From NCBI RefSeq assembly GCF_030682515.1, contig NZ_JAUXOD010000139.1, positions 1-41,507 on the forward strand: a DNA stretch of 41,507 nucleotides, in the 5' to 3' direction. Below the pieces are notes generated by a model. The model was not told the origin of the DNA and did not search any database. It was given only the letters and a program-made list of their open reading frames with translations. The translations under genes were made by a program, and so were the position numbers. Positions within the stretch are counted from its first letter, which is position 1. Each line of letters opens with the position of its first letter. Origin of the DNA: Hoeflea sp. (GTDB lineage: Bacteria > Pseudomonadota > Alphaproteobacteria > Rhizobiales > Rhizobiaceae). Below are positions 8,592-18,266 of the stretch, piece after piece.

Positions 8592-8953
8592 GGATTTGAT
8601 CCCTTCAACTGGCGCGGCGCTTCGTGGCGGAAGCAGCCATGCTTTGGCGTGATAGCTTGATTGTCATTTCGAAGCAAAGGCTCGCGGAAGGAATGGATCG
8701 AAATGCCGGATCCCTTGCCGTATCGCCCGCGTCGTCCAATGTGGCAATCAATTGGAGTGGTTCAGATGTGATCTGAGAGTCGGCCGTTTTTCGTGCGGCG
8801 TCTGTCAGCTGAATTTCGCCGTGAAGTGCCCTTGAGCGCGTCGGTGATGTCCTTGAGACGTTTGCTGGAGGCGGTGTCGACTTCCCATGACATGGCGAAG
8901 GGCAGTGTCAGAGCAACGTGAACTCGTCTCAGCTTATCAGCAGTGGCGATACT
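8592..8953. other. Upstream region of the sugar dehydrogenase operon plus IS debris, no gene seen
   Basis: It carries the presumed promoter of the leftward operon. A short perfect palindrome lies at 8762-8776 (TCAGAT-GTG-ATCTGA), about 170 bases upstream of the dehydrogenase start, and could be an operator. The right half of the stretch may be eroded transposon DNA. I recognise no protein family in any frame. Confidence 0.35.
8762..8776. promoter_or_regulatory. Candidate operator palindrome TCAGATGTGATCTGA
   Basis: Six-base arms separated by three bases, lying upstream of the sugar dehydrogenase operon. No regulator is encoded next to it, and a palindrome of this size can occur by chance, so this is a weak call. 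Confidence 0.2.
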
Positions 8954-9290
8954 TTAGGCTGCAAGGATGCCGCGCCATTCAGCGAGAGCGGCGGCACGGT
9001 TCAGTTTGAAATTCTGTCGGCTATAGAGGGCTCGCTCCTGATTGAAATGGTTGTGTACCGAGGCATGAACGGATGCAAACTTTTGCAATGTTCGCATTCG
9101 CCTGAAACGAAGCATCACCCGTTCGCGCCTTCGGAACGGCTGGTGCGAATTCTCCGCACGATTGTTGGTCCAGCGCCCGGTTTCCTGTCGATCGCGGATG
9201 CCGAGTTCCCGAAGGGCAGCGCCATAGGAGCGGAGGCGATCCGTCACAATCTTTTCGGGGGGGCCGTGACACTTCAGGGATTTCCTTGAG
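8954..9290 (-). pseudogene. IS6-family transposase, C-terminal fragment
   Basis: An open frame of 97 residues from 9247 encodes the last third of an IS6-type transposase. It begins with the second catalytic aspartate region (VTDRLRSYGAALRELG), then NNRAENSHQPFRRRER with the catalytic glutamate, then the basic tail (MLRFRRMRTLQKFASVHA). It ends at a natural stop. Just upstream the frame is lost (RNGDVSRKSLKCHGPPEKI appears frameshifted), and the N-terminal two thirds including the first aspartate are absent. It is in the opposite orientation to the IS6 remnant at 358-850, and the sequence differs enough that the two are different elements. Confidence 0.82.
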
Positions 9291-9523
9291 ACATCGCCAT
9301 TCCGATCAGAAGGACTGTACCGCGCGGCGGCGATGCGTCTTACGGGGATGACGGCTTTGCGCCCCCATTTCGGTCGTTCAACTCGTGCACAGCCGAAACC
9401 ATAAGCTGGCGGTCTGCTTAGGTGACCAGGAGGCTGAAAGGGGTGGTCCCGACTGGCGAGGTTAAGGTTACGCCTGGCAAGGGCTGACGCGACCGCTTTA
9501 TTCGAGGCATTCCACGTGTCACT
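9291..9523. other. Short non-coding stretch, probable IS debris
   Basis: No frame shows a recognisable protein. It joins the IS6-type fragment to the end of the OsmC-like gene and probably includes the junction of an old insertion. Confidence 0.3.
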
Positions 9524-9931
9524 TCACATGGACTTGCGGCTTATGGTTCCGGCGAGGTCCGTGGCGCCGACCAAAGTGTTGAAAATGGTGCCGTATTTCT
9601 GCAGATTGCGATGTAGCAGATCAAGCCGCGCGTCGGTTTCGTCGGTGTCCACGACGATCTCATAGTCGATTCGGATCATTTTTGGCGGACTGTCCTGTCG
9701 CACCCCGCTCAGGCTGACCTCGATGCCGCGCAGATCAAAGGCGAGCATCGGGATCATCCGTTCGGCGCCCTTCAAAATGCAGGCGGCGAGGCTCGCCAGC
9801 AACATTTCGGCCGGGTTGAAGGCATCGGCCCTGCCCGCCATGTCGGTATCCAGAATAATCGTCGCATCCTTCGTCGTGGCTTCAGACCCATGGCTGTCGA
9901 TCCGGCGGGCGGAGACCCGGTATTCCAGCAT
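9524..9931 (-). CDS. OsmC/Ohr-family protein lacking the second redox cysteine
   Basis: A 135-residue protein starting at ATG 9931 with a good ribosome site (AAAGGA). It has the OsmC fold signature: an N-terminal beta region, FNPAEMLLASLAACILKG with the first redox cysteine (about C52), then a helical region and the C-terminal LLHRNLQKYGTIFNTL. In peroxidase members (OsmC, Ohr) the second cysteine lies in the equivalent of that last segment (usually YCxxxxTL). Here it is glycine-threonine, so a two-cysteine organic peroxidase mechanism is unlikely. It may be one of the many non-peroxidase OsmC-like proteins. It lies downstream of aioA in the same direction but beyond a strong hairpin, so it is probably a separate unit. 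Confidence 0.82.
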   Translation of the reverse strand: MLEYRVSARRIDSHGSEATTKDATIILDTDMAGRADAFNPAEMLLASLAACILKGAERMIPMLAFDLRGIEVSLSGVRQDSPPKMIRIDYEIVVDTDETDARLDLLHRNLQKYGTIFNTLVGATDLAGTISRKSM

Positions 9932-10209
9932 GTCCTTTCCTTTGCCAAATTGGTGCGGGTTCCTGCGGCTTGCCAGGGAAACTCGCCACCGGCTCAACGG
10001 CGACGTCAGACGCTTTTACCATACTGCGTACGATATCCTTTTTCCCTGGCCGCACGGTTGGTGAAGAATTGTGAACTCCATCCACAGACGGCTCTCGGTC
10101 CGGCAGAGTATCTGCCGGCGATCGCCGCTTCAGTGTTCATGCCAGTGGGAGATCATCATCTTTCCGGCCGCGCTTTGCCAACTTCCATGACAGGCTCCGG
10201 CGTTGAGGG
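9932..10209. other. Gap between the aioA terminator and the OsmC-like gene
   Basis: It contains the presumed OsmC promoter. Short open frames on both strands match no family I know. No cytochrome c or molybdenum-cofactor gene, which often follow aioA elsewhere, is present. Confidence 0.35.
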
Positions 10210-10237
10210 AGCCCGCCGCGACGGATCGCGGCGGGCT
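10210..10237 (-). terminator. Strong hairpin downstream of aioA
   Basis: A perfect 12-base stem (AGCCCGCCGCGA, loop CGGA, TCGCGGCGGGCT) lies 13 bases beyond the aioA stop. The following bases on the - strand are only weakly T-rich, so it may end transcription or protect the 3' end of the aio message. Confidence 0.55.
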
Positions 10238-10250
10238 GGTCTGAAAAGAG

Positions 10251-12710
10251 CTAGGCCGACTTGTATTCCTTCGACTTGAAGGAAACAGCTTTCACTCTTG
10301 GCGTCGCATTGGCTATTTTGCGGATATTGCCCCAAGTGTGCTTGTAGTCAGGAAGCACCAGCTCGTTCACACCAGGACTGACGACGTTGCCCTGGCTGCC
10401 GGCCGGAGAGCCGAACACCATCGCGACATGTCCGCGCTTTGCCGTATCGGTCGGATAGGCCATGCCCTGGGTTGCCCCGTTGCCATTGCTGATCTCGATC
10501 AGATCGCCCGCGCCGATTCCCTCTTCCGCCATGTCCTCGCTGTTCATCTCGATGAACGGATAGGGGAAGCGGTCCTGGATGAAGTCGATGTCCTGATCCA
10601 GGAACTGGTTCTGCCAGAAGATGTTGGCCCGCACATTGTTGATCCAGTACTTGTGGTTCTCCTTCTCGCGCGCCTTGCCGGCGGCCTGCCAGCCCCGCCA
10701 TTCGGCGGCGCAGAACAGCGCCTTCTTGTCCTCGCGTCCGTGCCGGGTGAACTGGCCGTCCGTGTAGAGGCGCTCGGTGCCGATCAACTTGCCGTCGGCA
10801 TAACCGCTGACCGGTTCCTGCACGCCATTGTTGCCCATGGCGCGTAGCCGCTCGTAGGTGACTTCCGGATTGCCCTTGTTGTAGCCGTCCATGAAGGCAT
10901 CTTCCTCGGTCTGCCAGTCATAGCCCTTGAACTGGTCCGCATAGGCCTCGTTGCACATCTCGCGCAGAACCCGTTCCATGTTCTGGGCGATACCGGCCGC
11001 GATCAGGCAGTCCGGCATCGAGTTGCCATAGGGGTCCATGTATTTTTCCGACAGGCGCAAACGCCGCTCGCCGTTCATCGAGGTGAGGTTCATCTCGTTG
11101 GCTTCACAGGCAGGCAGGATCACATGTGCGTTGTGTCCGATCTGGCTGTGGATGATGTCCACGTCGACCACGAACAGACCACCGCCATTGACCGCGCCGA
11201 CGATGGCGTCGACGAGTTGATCGCGGGAGCCGCCGGCAGCGGCGTCCATCGCTTCCTTGACCATGTCCGCACGGCGCTTGTGCACCCGCTTGAACTGCGA
11301 TGCATTGAGCGTGGTCTTGTGGTGATCGCAGGCCCAGATATGGTGGATCTTGCCGCCGCCGCGGATCAGCAGCTGGTCGACATATTCGGCCGGCCGGCCG
11401 ACATGGGCATCGGACGGACGATAATAGCCCTCCTGGTGACCGCCCAGACGGCAGACACCGCCGCCTTCGCGACCGATATTGCCGGTGGCCAGGGCAATGT
11501 TCACCAGGGCGCCAATGGTGCGATAGTTGTCATTGCCCCAGATAATGCCCTTCTCATAGGCGGTGACGCATTTGCGGCGCGACCCGTCTTCCTTGGGCTT
11601 GGCGATCCATTCCGCCGCCTTGGCGATGTCGGCTTCCGATACGCCGCAGGTTTCAGCGGCATCGGCCAGCGAGGTCCGGCAGGCGTCGAGTGCGTAGTCG
11701 AGGCTGCCGAGGCCTGCGGGATGGCCGTCGTCCAGGGGTGCTGCCTCGCCGCCCTGGAAGGTCGAGTTGGCGATAAAGTCCTTGTCGACCCAGCCATTGT
11801 CGACAATGTGGGTGAACAGCGCATTGAACAGCACCATGTCGGTGCCTTCGTTGATCGCCAGATGCAGGACGTTTTCCTTGCCGGCGACTTCCTCCGCGGC
11901 ATTGATGGTGACCGTGCGGCGCGGATCGACCGAGACGAAGCGGGCGCCGTTGCGCAGGCCCGGAACCATGTGATTAAGGAACAGGTTGGTCTGGGTCTCG
12001 AGCGAGTTGGCGCCGATCATGAAGATCGTGTCGGTAAGCTCGTAGTCCTTGTAGGCATAGTTCAATTCGTCGACGCCCATGTCACGGGTCGAATGGACCT
12101 CCGAATTGTAGGCCGGGCGGTTGTGGATGCGGCAGTTCTTGACCTTCATGCTCTCGAAATAGAGCTTGCCGGTGGCCCAAGTGTTCTCGTATCCGCCGGC
12201 GGAGCCGCCATGGTCGAACATCGAGACAACGAGATCGTCCTCGGAGCCCTGCGTGACGACACGGGCGGTGACGCGGGCGACGAGATCAAGCGCATCGTCC
12301 CAGGACGTGGGCTGCCAGACGCCGTTGCGCCACATCAGCGGATCGCTCAGACGCTGCTGCTGGGTGCCGGTGACATAGGACGGGCGGGCTTCCGCCATGC
12401 GCGCGCCGCGGACCGAGCCCAGCCCGGAATTGACCACGCAGTCATGGTCGGGGACCACGGCAAGATGGACATCCTTGCCGTCCTGGCGGACGATATTGTA
12501 CATCGACGGTGCGATCCAGGTGCCATCGGCGGCCTGCTGTTCGCCCAGATTGATGCCGAAGGCGTTGTCCGTGAGCGTGCCCTGCTTGTTGCGCGGCCAA
12601 GTATAGGCCTTGTAGCCGCAGCCGACGATGCAGTAATGGCAGGTGACGTTGTGGACCTTGGCATCCTTCGGGGGGATGGGCAGGCGATCGATTTGTCTCT
12701 TGTAAGCCAT
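10251..12710 (-). CDS. aioA: Arsenite oxidase large (molybdopterin) subunit AioA
   Basis: An 819-residue catalytic subunit of periplasmic arsenite oxidase, which oxidises As(III) to As(V) at a bis-MGD molybdenum centre. The N-terminus carries the 3Fe-4S motif C24-x2-C27-x3-C31 (TCHYCIVGCGYKAYTW). A serine (S99, in SGLGSVRGAR) stands where other DMSO-reductase-family enzymes have a fourth cysteine; both features typify AioA. Further marks are the GANSLETQTNLFLNHM and MFDHGGSAGGYENTW segments and the C-terminal cofactor domain (GSPAGSQGNVVSP). It lacks its own signal peptide, as expected for a subunit co-exported with the Tat-targeted Rieske partner. The length is close to characterised AioA proteins. 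The ATG is preceded by GGAGG 16 bases after the aioB stop, so the two are co-transcribed. Confidence 0.97.
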   Translation of the reverse strand: MAYKRQIDRLPIPPKDAKVHNVTCHYCIVGCGYKAYTWPRNKQGTLTDNAFGINLGEQQAADGTWIAPSMYNIVRQDGKDVHLAVVPDHDCVVNSGLGSVRGARMAEARPSYVTGTQQQRLSDPLMWRNGVWQPTSWDDALDLVARVTARVVTQGSEDDLVVSMFDHGGSAGGYENTWATGKLYFESMKVKNCRIHNRPAYNSEVHSTRDMGVDELNYAYKDYELTDTIFMIGANSLETQTNLFLNHMVPGLRNGARFVSVDPRRTVTINAAEEVAGKENVLHLAINEGTDMVLFNALFTHIVDNGWVDKDFIANSTFQGGEAAPLDDGHPAGLGSLDYALDACRTSLADAAETCGVSEADIAKAAEWIAKPKEDGSRRKCVTAYEKGIIWGNDNYRTIGALVNIALATGNIGREGGGVCRLGGHQEGYYRPSDAHVGRPAEYVDQLLIRGGGKIHHIWACDHHKTTLNASQFKRVHKRRADMVKEAMDAAAGGSRDQLVDAIVGAVNGGGLFVVDVDIIHSQIGHNAHVILPACEANEMNLTSMNGERRLRLSEKYMDPYGNSMPDCLIAAGIAQNMERVLREMCNEAYADQFKGYDWQTEEDAFMDGYNKGNPEVTYERLRAMGNNGVQEPVSGYADGKLIGTERLYTDGQFTRHGREDKKALFCAAEWRGWQAAGKAREKENHKYWINNVRANIFWQNQFLDQDIDFIQDRFPYPFIEMNSEDMAEEGIGAGDLIEISNGNGATQGMAYPTDTAKRGHVAMVFGSPAGSQGNVVSPGVNELVLPDYKHTWGNIRKIANATPRVKAVSFKSKEYKSA

Positions 12711-12726
12711 GGTTGGTTCTCCTCCC

Positions 12727-13251
12727 TCAGAGCACGTTCGACGGGCGGCCGAAAATCAGGTCGCTTGCGCCTTCGGCATAGATGTCGCCCTTGTCGTCTA
12801 CGCTGAGCGTGAATTGCGGGACATTCTGCGTGGCGTGGCCCCAGATCTGCTGGCCGCCGGCCTCGCAGTCGAACCGCGAGAAATGGCCCGGACAATTCAG
12901 TGACTTGTCTTCGGCGCGGTAGCTCATCAGCCAGCCCTTGTGCGGGCACAGCACCGAATAGGCGACGATGTCGCCATCAGGCCCGACGCCGCCCTCGACC
13001 GGTTGGCCGATCTTGAGCAGGATGCCGGGACTGTCCGCGTCTGGATAGGCGATGTCGACAGGTTCGTTCACCTTCAGATCGGCGAGATTTCCGAGCTTGT
13101 TGGCGGGGTAATCGAGCAATGCGCTTCCGGACGCGGCCCTGGCCTGGTCTGCCGGCAGGACGGCGGCGGTTGCGACTCCGGCGGCGGCAATCGCGCCACC
13201 CCTCAGGAAATGACGACGGCCGAGATCGACCATCTTGGTGCATCGAGACAT
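12727..13251 (-). CDS. aioB: Arsenite oxidase small (Rieske 2Fe-2S) subunit AioB
   Basis: A 174-residue Rieske protein with an N-terminal Tat signal (GRRHFLRGGAIAAAGVATAA, about 11-30) that exports the folded AioBA complex. The cluster ligands are C102-x-H104 and C120-x2-H123 (CPHKGW and CPGHFS). The two extra cysteines that form a disulfide in bc1-type Rieske proteins are replaced by W107 and G122, as reported for the rhizobial NT-26-type enzyme, where the lack of the disulfide affects cluster properties. It passes electrons from AioA to a c-type cytochrome or similar carrier. A GGGAGGAACGC ribosome site precedes the ATG, and a -24/-12 promoter lies just upstream. Confidence 0.96.
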   Translation of the reverse strand: MSRCTKMVDLGRRHFLRGGAIAAAGVATAAVLPADQARAASGSALLDYPANKLGNLADLKVNEPVDIAYPDADSPGILLKIGQPVEGGVGPDGDIVAYSVLCPHKGWLMSYRAEDKSLNCPGHFSRFDCEAGGQQIWGHATQNVPQFTLSVDDKGDIYAEGASDLIFGRPSNVL

Positions 13252-13287
13252 GCGTTCCTCCCATGCGTTGGTATGCAGGGACTTGTG

Positions 13288-13303
13288 AGCAAGGCTCGTG
13301 CCA
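13288..13303 (-). promoter_or_regulatory. Sigma-54 (-24/-12) promoter of aioBA
   Basis: Read on the - strand the sequence is TGGCACG-AGCC-TTGCT, an essentially perfect match to the RpoN consensus TGGCACG-N4-TTGCW. Transcription would start about 12 bases after the GC, near 13277, leaving a leader of about 25 bases before aioB. This agrees with control by the sigma-54 activator AioR encoded directly upstream. Confidence 0.88.
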
Positions 13304-13333
13304 AACTTCTAAGATACGGAAATCATTGATTTT

Positions 13334-13348
13334 TGTCCGAGAAGGACA
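13334..13348. promoter_or_regulatory. Inverted repeat TGTCC-N5-GGACA upstream of the aioBA promoter
   Basis: A palindrome with five-base arms about 30 bases upstream of the -24 element. It could be an activator or regulator site, but it is closer to the promoter than usual for sigma-54 enhancers. Confidence 0.3.
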
Positions 13349-13401
13349 GGACTTTTCGCCGACAATGATCGGCATTCCGAACATGGTGCGGCGCAGAAGG
13401 T

Positions 13402-14728
<1,327 letters not shown>

Positions 14729-14739
<11 letters not shown>

Positions 14740-16183
14740 GTCCGATCTCCCCGAATGTTCCCGGACCGAGCTTGATCCTGACGATGCTGCCGCCGCCCGG
14801 CCGTGTCGCCAGTTCCAGCCCAGCGCCGATTTCGTCGGCTATCTGACGCACCACCCACAATCCCAGCCCCTTGCCGTCGGGGAGGTTTCGCTTCGCCGGG
14901 CCGGTCAGCAGTCTGACGGCCCTGGCCGGAAGCCCGGGTCCGCGGTCGCCCACCTCAACGATGACACTATCTTCCAGCCGTGCCGACCTGAGGAACAGAT
15001 CCGCCCCCTCGGGCGAAGCTGCGCTTGCATTGAGCAGGAGATTGATCATGGCCTGCCGAACCGGGCCGGCCGGACAGCCACAGGCCGGGCCCTCCCCGGT
15101 TTCCAGAAAGAGGTCCAACACCTGTCCGCGGCTGCGCAGTTCCGGGGACAGCAGCATCTTGGCGTCGTGGAAATCGCTGAGCGACAGCGGCCTCGATTGA
15201 CGGGCGGGCCTGTAGGTGGCGAGAGCCGCGCGCACCACGTCGCCGATTCCCTGCAAACCGCGCTGCAAAAGGTCCAGGGACGCGTCGCGAACCCCGGCAT
15301 TGGCGCCATGCTTCTTCAGCGTATCGACCGCATTGAGCAGGCCACCCAGCGGATTGTTGATTTCATGGGCCATGACTGAGGACAGCCGTCCAAGACTGGC
15401 GAGCTTCTCCTCCTCCGCCAGTCTGGTTGACAGCTCCCGGCGTTCTTCATCGGCGTCAAGCAGGGTGTTGAAGGCCATGAACAGACGCCGGCTTTCGGCG
15501 TTGCCCGGCGTTTGCGGAGACACATCAATGCGCGTGGCCTTGCCCTCCGCCGCCTCGATCATGTGGTTTTCGAGGGTCTGCATGGGCCCAATCATCCGGC
15601 GCACTGTGATGATGCCGATCAGCACGAGGAGCACGGTGAAGGCGGCATTGGTGAGGATCAGTGTGGAGAGGACGTCGCGGCGTTCGGCCAAAAGCAGGCG
15701 GGCATCGAAGATGGTGTAGATGCGGCCGATCGTCGTGTTCTGATAGACGATGTCCCTTTCGAGATAGGCAAGCCCGTCATCGCTCTCGATCCTGATCTGT
15801 GTGGTGGGAAACCGTTCGGTCTGCAGATCGTCCATCTTTTCGAGGCTCGGATATGCGAGCGGATCGGTGGCGGCCAGAATGACCCGTGACGGCGTGGTGA
15901 CAATGGTCTCGACCGGAACGATGGCAGTGTTGACCGGCCTCAGTCTTTCGAGCGCGTCAAAGATCTCCCAGCTGTCCTCGCGCAGGACCGATGGGGATAT
16001 CGACGCTGTGACCCCATCCAGATAGGAGTTGGCTATGCTCTGCAGATAAGTCTCCTGGATCGAGCCGAGGCGGTCGAGAACGCGCTCTGTGATGACCGCA
16101 GAGACCAGAAACATGAGGACCGAGACGGCCAGCGGCACGCGCCAGATCAAGGGCAGGCGACGAAATCCGATCCTGCCGCTCAC
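14729..16183 (-). CDS. aioS: Arsenite-responsive sensor histidine kinase AioS
   Basis: A 484-residue inner-membrane kinase. Two transmembrane segments (about 13-33 and 175-195) enclose a periplasmic domain of about 140 residues that is expected to contact AioX. A short HAMP-like linker precedes the dimerisation domain with the phospho-accepting histidine H273 (SSVMAHEINNPLGG). The ATP-binding domain shows the N box (MINLLLNASAAS), G1 (VEVGDRGPGLP) and G2 (GKGLGLWVV). The start is GTG 16183, overlapping the aioX stop by four bases (GTGA); the stop overlaps aioR. Sensing of arsenite through AioX, with relay to AioR, is the established role in Agrobacterium-type systems. Confidence 0.94.
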
Positions 16184-17073
16184 AATACACCTCGCAGCCG
16201 GGCAACCATGTCAGCTATGCCGTCAAATTCTGCCTCGCGAGGCATTTCGAAACCGGTCAATCTGAGCAGGTCCAGGACTTCCCTGCCTTGCGGGTTGGCG
16301 GCCATTTCAAGCAGAGCCTTCTGCAGGACCCTGGTCTTTGCCGTTCCCGCCATGGCCCGGCTTGTCGCGATCGGCGGAAAACCCAGCCACTTCGACCGGC
16401 GCAGCACCCGTGTCTGGGAGACAAGCTCGGGTTCGAGTTCCAGCATGACTTCCCAGACATAGCCGTCGACGCTGCCGGACTGGGCAAGATTGGAGGCGAC
16501 CGCCCGGATGACATTGCGGTGCCCGTAGGTGAACAGCGTCTTGCGGAAGAAGTCGTCCGGAACAAGGGAGTGCTCGAACATCAGCGTGCGGGTGACGAGA
16601 AACCCGGAATTGGAATCGGGATCCGAAAAGGCATGGATGTCATCGCGCAGATCCATGATCGTCTCGGCATCCCGACCCGCCGCCACGATCAGATAGGACT
16701 GGTAGTACGGTTTTCCGTTCCACGCAGGAATGGCCACCAGTTCCAGATCGTCGCGATACTGGATATAGGGATAGCCGCAGATCCAGGCAGCATCGAGCTG
16801 CCCGGACACCAGCAGCGAAGTGACCTCCTGGTAGGTGCGTCGCGTGACCAGTTCGACGCTGTGGCCCGTTGCCGCTTCCAGAAAGACTTTCAGTGTGTCC
16901 AGCAGCTGGATGTCATTGTTGAGAAAGACCGGTGTCAGTCCAAATCTGAGAATTGGCAACCCCGTCTCGGACGCCTCGCTCGAAGTCAACGCCAAGGGAA
17001 TACAGGCCCCGCCTGCGATAAAACGCCGACGTGACAGGGCAGCGGCAAATATCGACCGGTGGCCCTCAGACAT
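16180..17073 (-). CDS. aioX: Periplasmic arsenite-binding sensor protein AioX
   Basis: A 297-residue periplasmic binding protein of the phosphate/phosphonate (PhnD-like) type. It has an N-terminal Tat-like signal (SRRRFIAGGACIPLAL, about 14-29), then ILRFGLTPVFLNNDIQ and the ligand-site segment DAAWICGYPYIQYRDD. The single cysteine there (C99) corresponds to the one shown in Agrobacterium AioX to be needed for arsenite binding. It presents As(III) to the AioS periplasmic domain. It is the first gene of aioXSRBA, with an AAGGAGGAACG ribosome site before the ATG at 17073. A diverged, truncated second copy with the same orientation lies at 26321-26740. Confidence 0.94.
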   Translation of the reverse strand: MSEGHRSIFAAALSRRRFIAGGACIPLALTSSEASETGLPILRFGLTPVFLNNDIQLLDTLKVFLEAATGHSVELVTRRTYQEVTSLLVSGQLDAAWICGYPYIQYRDDLELVAIPAWNGKPYYQSYLIVAAGRDAETIMDLRDDIHAFSDPDSNSGFLVTRTLMFEHSLVPDDFFRKTLFTYGHRNVIRAVASNLAQSGSVDGYVWEVMLELEPELVSQTRVLRRSKWLGFPPIATSRAMAGTAKTRVLQKALLEMAANPQGREVLDLLRLTGFEMPREAEFDGIADMVARLRGVL

Positions 17074-17285
17074 CGTTCCTCCTTGAGCTTTCTACCGCGA
17101 TAAGCCGTATGCATTCAAATGAAACCTTTGGCATGGCGGCAGTGAGGAGCCCGTGCGTATCACAAGACGCAGCCTGACCGCGCCGAGAGCGGCGTCCTCT
17201 TCGCGCAGATCCTGCTTCCGCAGCTCGCTAGATGTCTCTTCAAGAAGTCTGATCCACAACAGCCGACTGTCGGCTCACGGCCCCG
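16657..17285 (-). repeat. Duplicated segment, copy A (aioX 5' half plus upstream DNA)
   Basis: From codon 139 of aioX through about 210 bases upstream of its ATG, this segment aligns without large gaps to 26321-26950 (same strand). The coding part differs at about 23 of 122 residues (counted by eye). The upstream part keeps the same spacing of blocks such as CCTCC, CTTTCTACCGC and GATGTCTC. Confidence 0.75.
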
Positions 17286-17589
17286 AAGCGGAAGTCATTT
17301 CCGCTCCGTGACCTCATGTCGGTCGTTGAAGTATGATCGCACGCGCCTGAGAGCAGACATCGTTCTCAAGCGGCGTCCCGTCGTCCGGCACCGTCAAAGG
17401 AGAAACCCTCAAGGTCAGGACCGAAAGCGCAAACCGACGCGCGACCGGTGCTTGTTGCGGGGTCGCCCATGGCTGAACGCGGATCGAGTTGTCCTCAGTC
17501 TCGGCGGCACGACGCGTTGGGACTGTTCCTCCAGATTTGCGATGCCAAGTGACATTGGATCTCCTGTCCAAAGCCGTCGATGGTTCGCT
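17074..17589. other. aioX upstream region and decayed DNA, no gene seen
   Basis: The first 210 bases are shared with the region upstream of the aioX copy at 26.7 kb and should contain the aioX promoter. I see no -24/-12 element here, so aioXSR is probably read from a sigma-70-type promoter that I cannot place with confidence. The rest precedes the IS3-type remnant and has only out-of-frame open reading frames. Confidence 0.4.
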
Positions 17590-18024
17590 CTTGGCCGGAC
17601 AGGTGGAGGAAGTCACCGACGCACACGACCTGTCCCTTGCCGCCTCAGGCTGCGACAAGGTCAAGGTCGAAAACCGGGTTCGTCTGCTGTCGGGCAACGG
17701 CTTGTGTTGCGTCGCCTCCGATCTCGACGATTGGCTGGAAAATACGCCATCGAAAAGGTGCATGGCGCTCCCGACCATTCGCAGACCCAAGGCGAGATTG
17801 AGCGCTGGCACCAGACGCTCAGGAAGCGCATTCTCCTTGAAAACTTCTTCTTTCAGGAAGACCTCGAAGTCCAGGTCGCGCCTTTCGTCGAGCATTGCAA
17901 CCATTGCCGATACCACGACAGCCTCGCCAATCCAACCGCGGCCGACGTCGACTTCGGGCGCGGTCAGATCATCCTCATCGAGCAAGAAAGGATCAAAGGT
18001 GATACCATCCGACAGCGCCGCTAG
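17590..18024 (+). pseudogene. IS3-family transposase (OrfB) C-terminal remnant, frameshifted
   Basis: Two frames supply consecutive pieces of an IS3-type integrase core. The first frame (to about 17745) contains DLSLAASGCDKVKVENRVRL, LLSGNG and VASDLDDWLE, around the second catalytic aspartate. The next frame continues with HGAPDHSQTQGEIERWHQTL (catalytic glutamate), then FVEHCNHCRYHDSLANPTAA and FGRGQIILIEQERIK, ending at TAG 18022-18024. The joining frameshift near 17745, the missing N-terminus and several eroded positions make it inactive. It marks the upstream border of the aio operon. Confidence 0.78.
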
Positions 18025-18266
18025 GATCAGCCCAAGAAAGCGGCTTAATTCCATACGCAAACCGAGGCGGAAACTCCGTTCTTCGAAGCCCTAAAAAGTC
18101 TCAAATCATTCGACGACGGACAGGTGTGATTTTGGCGTCCACCAGCAAATCGCTGTGCGCCAGTTTCCACCTCGAGTGATCCGAAATTATGCTGGCATCG
18201 GGGCTACTGATTTGACAACATACGCGATTGCTAGGCTCGGATCGATCCAACCATTAGATATTGTTA
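18025..18266. other. Region upstream of the LuxR-type regulator
   Basis: No gene seen. The base composition becomes AT-richer towards 18260, consistent with a promoter for the regulator. Confidence 0.3.

Noticed and set aside
9882-10085. Small - strand ORF of 67 codons before the OsmC-like gene
   Set aside because: No recognisable family, no clear ribosome site, and its end overlaps the OsmC-like start in another frame.
11124-12806. Long open frame (560 codons) on the + strand opposite aioA
   Set aside because: Antisense shadow of a conserved high-GC gene; it has no recognisable domain, and the aioA frame carries the Fe-S and molybdopterin motifs.
17308-18024. Single 238-codon gene upstream of the LuxR-type regulator
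   Set aside because: Only the last about 90 codons resemble a protein (IS3 transposase tail) and its preceding part is in another frame, so this is a pseudogene.
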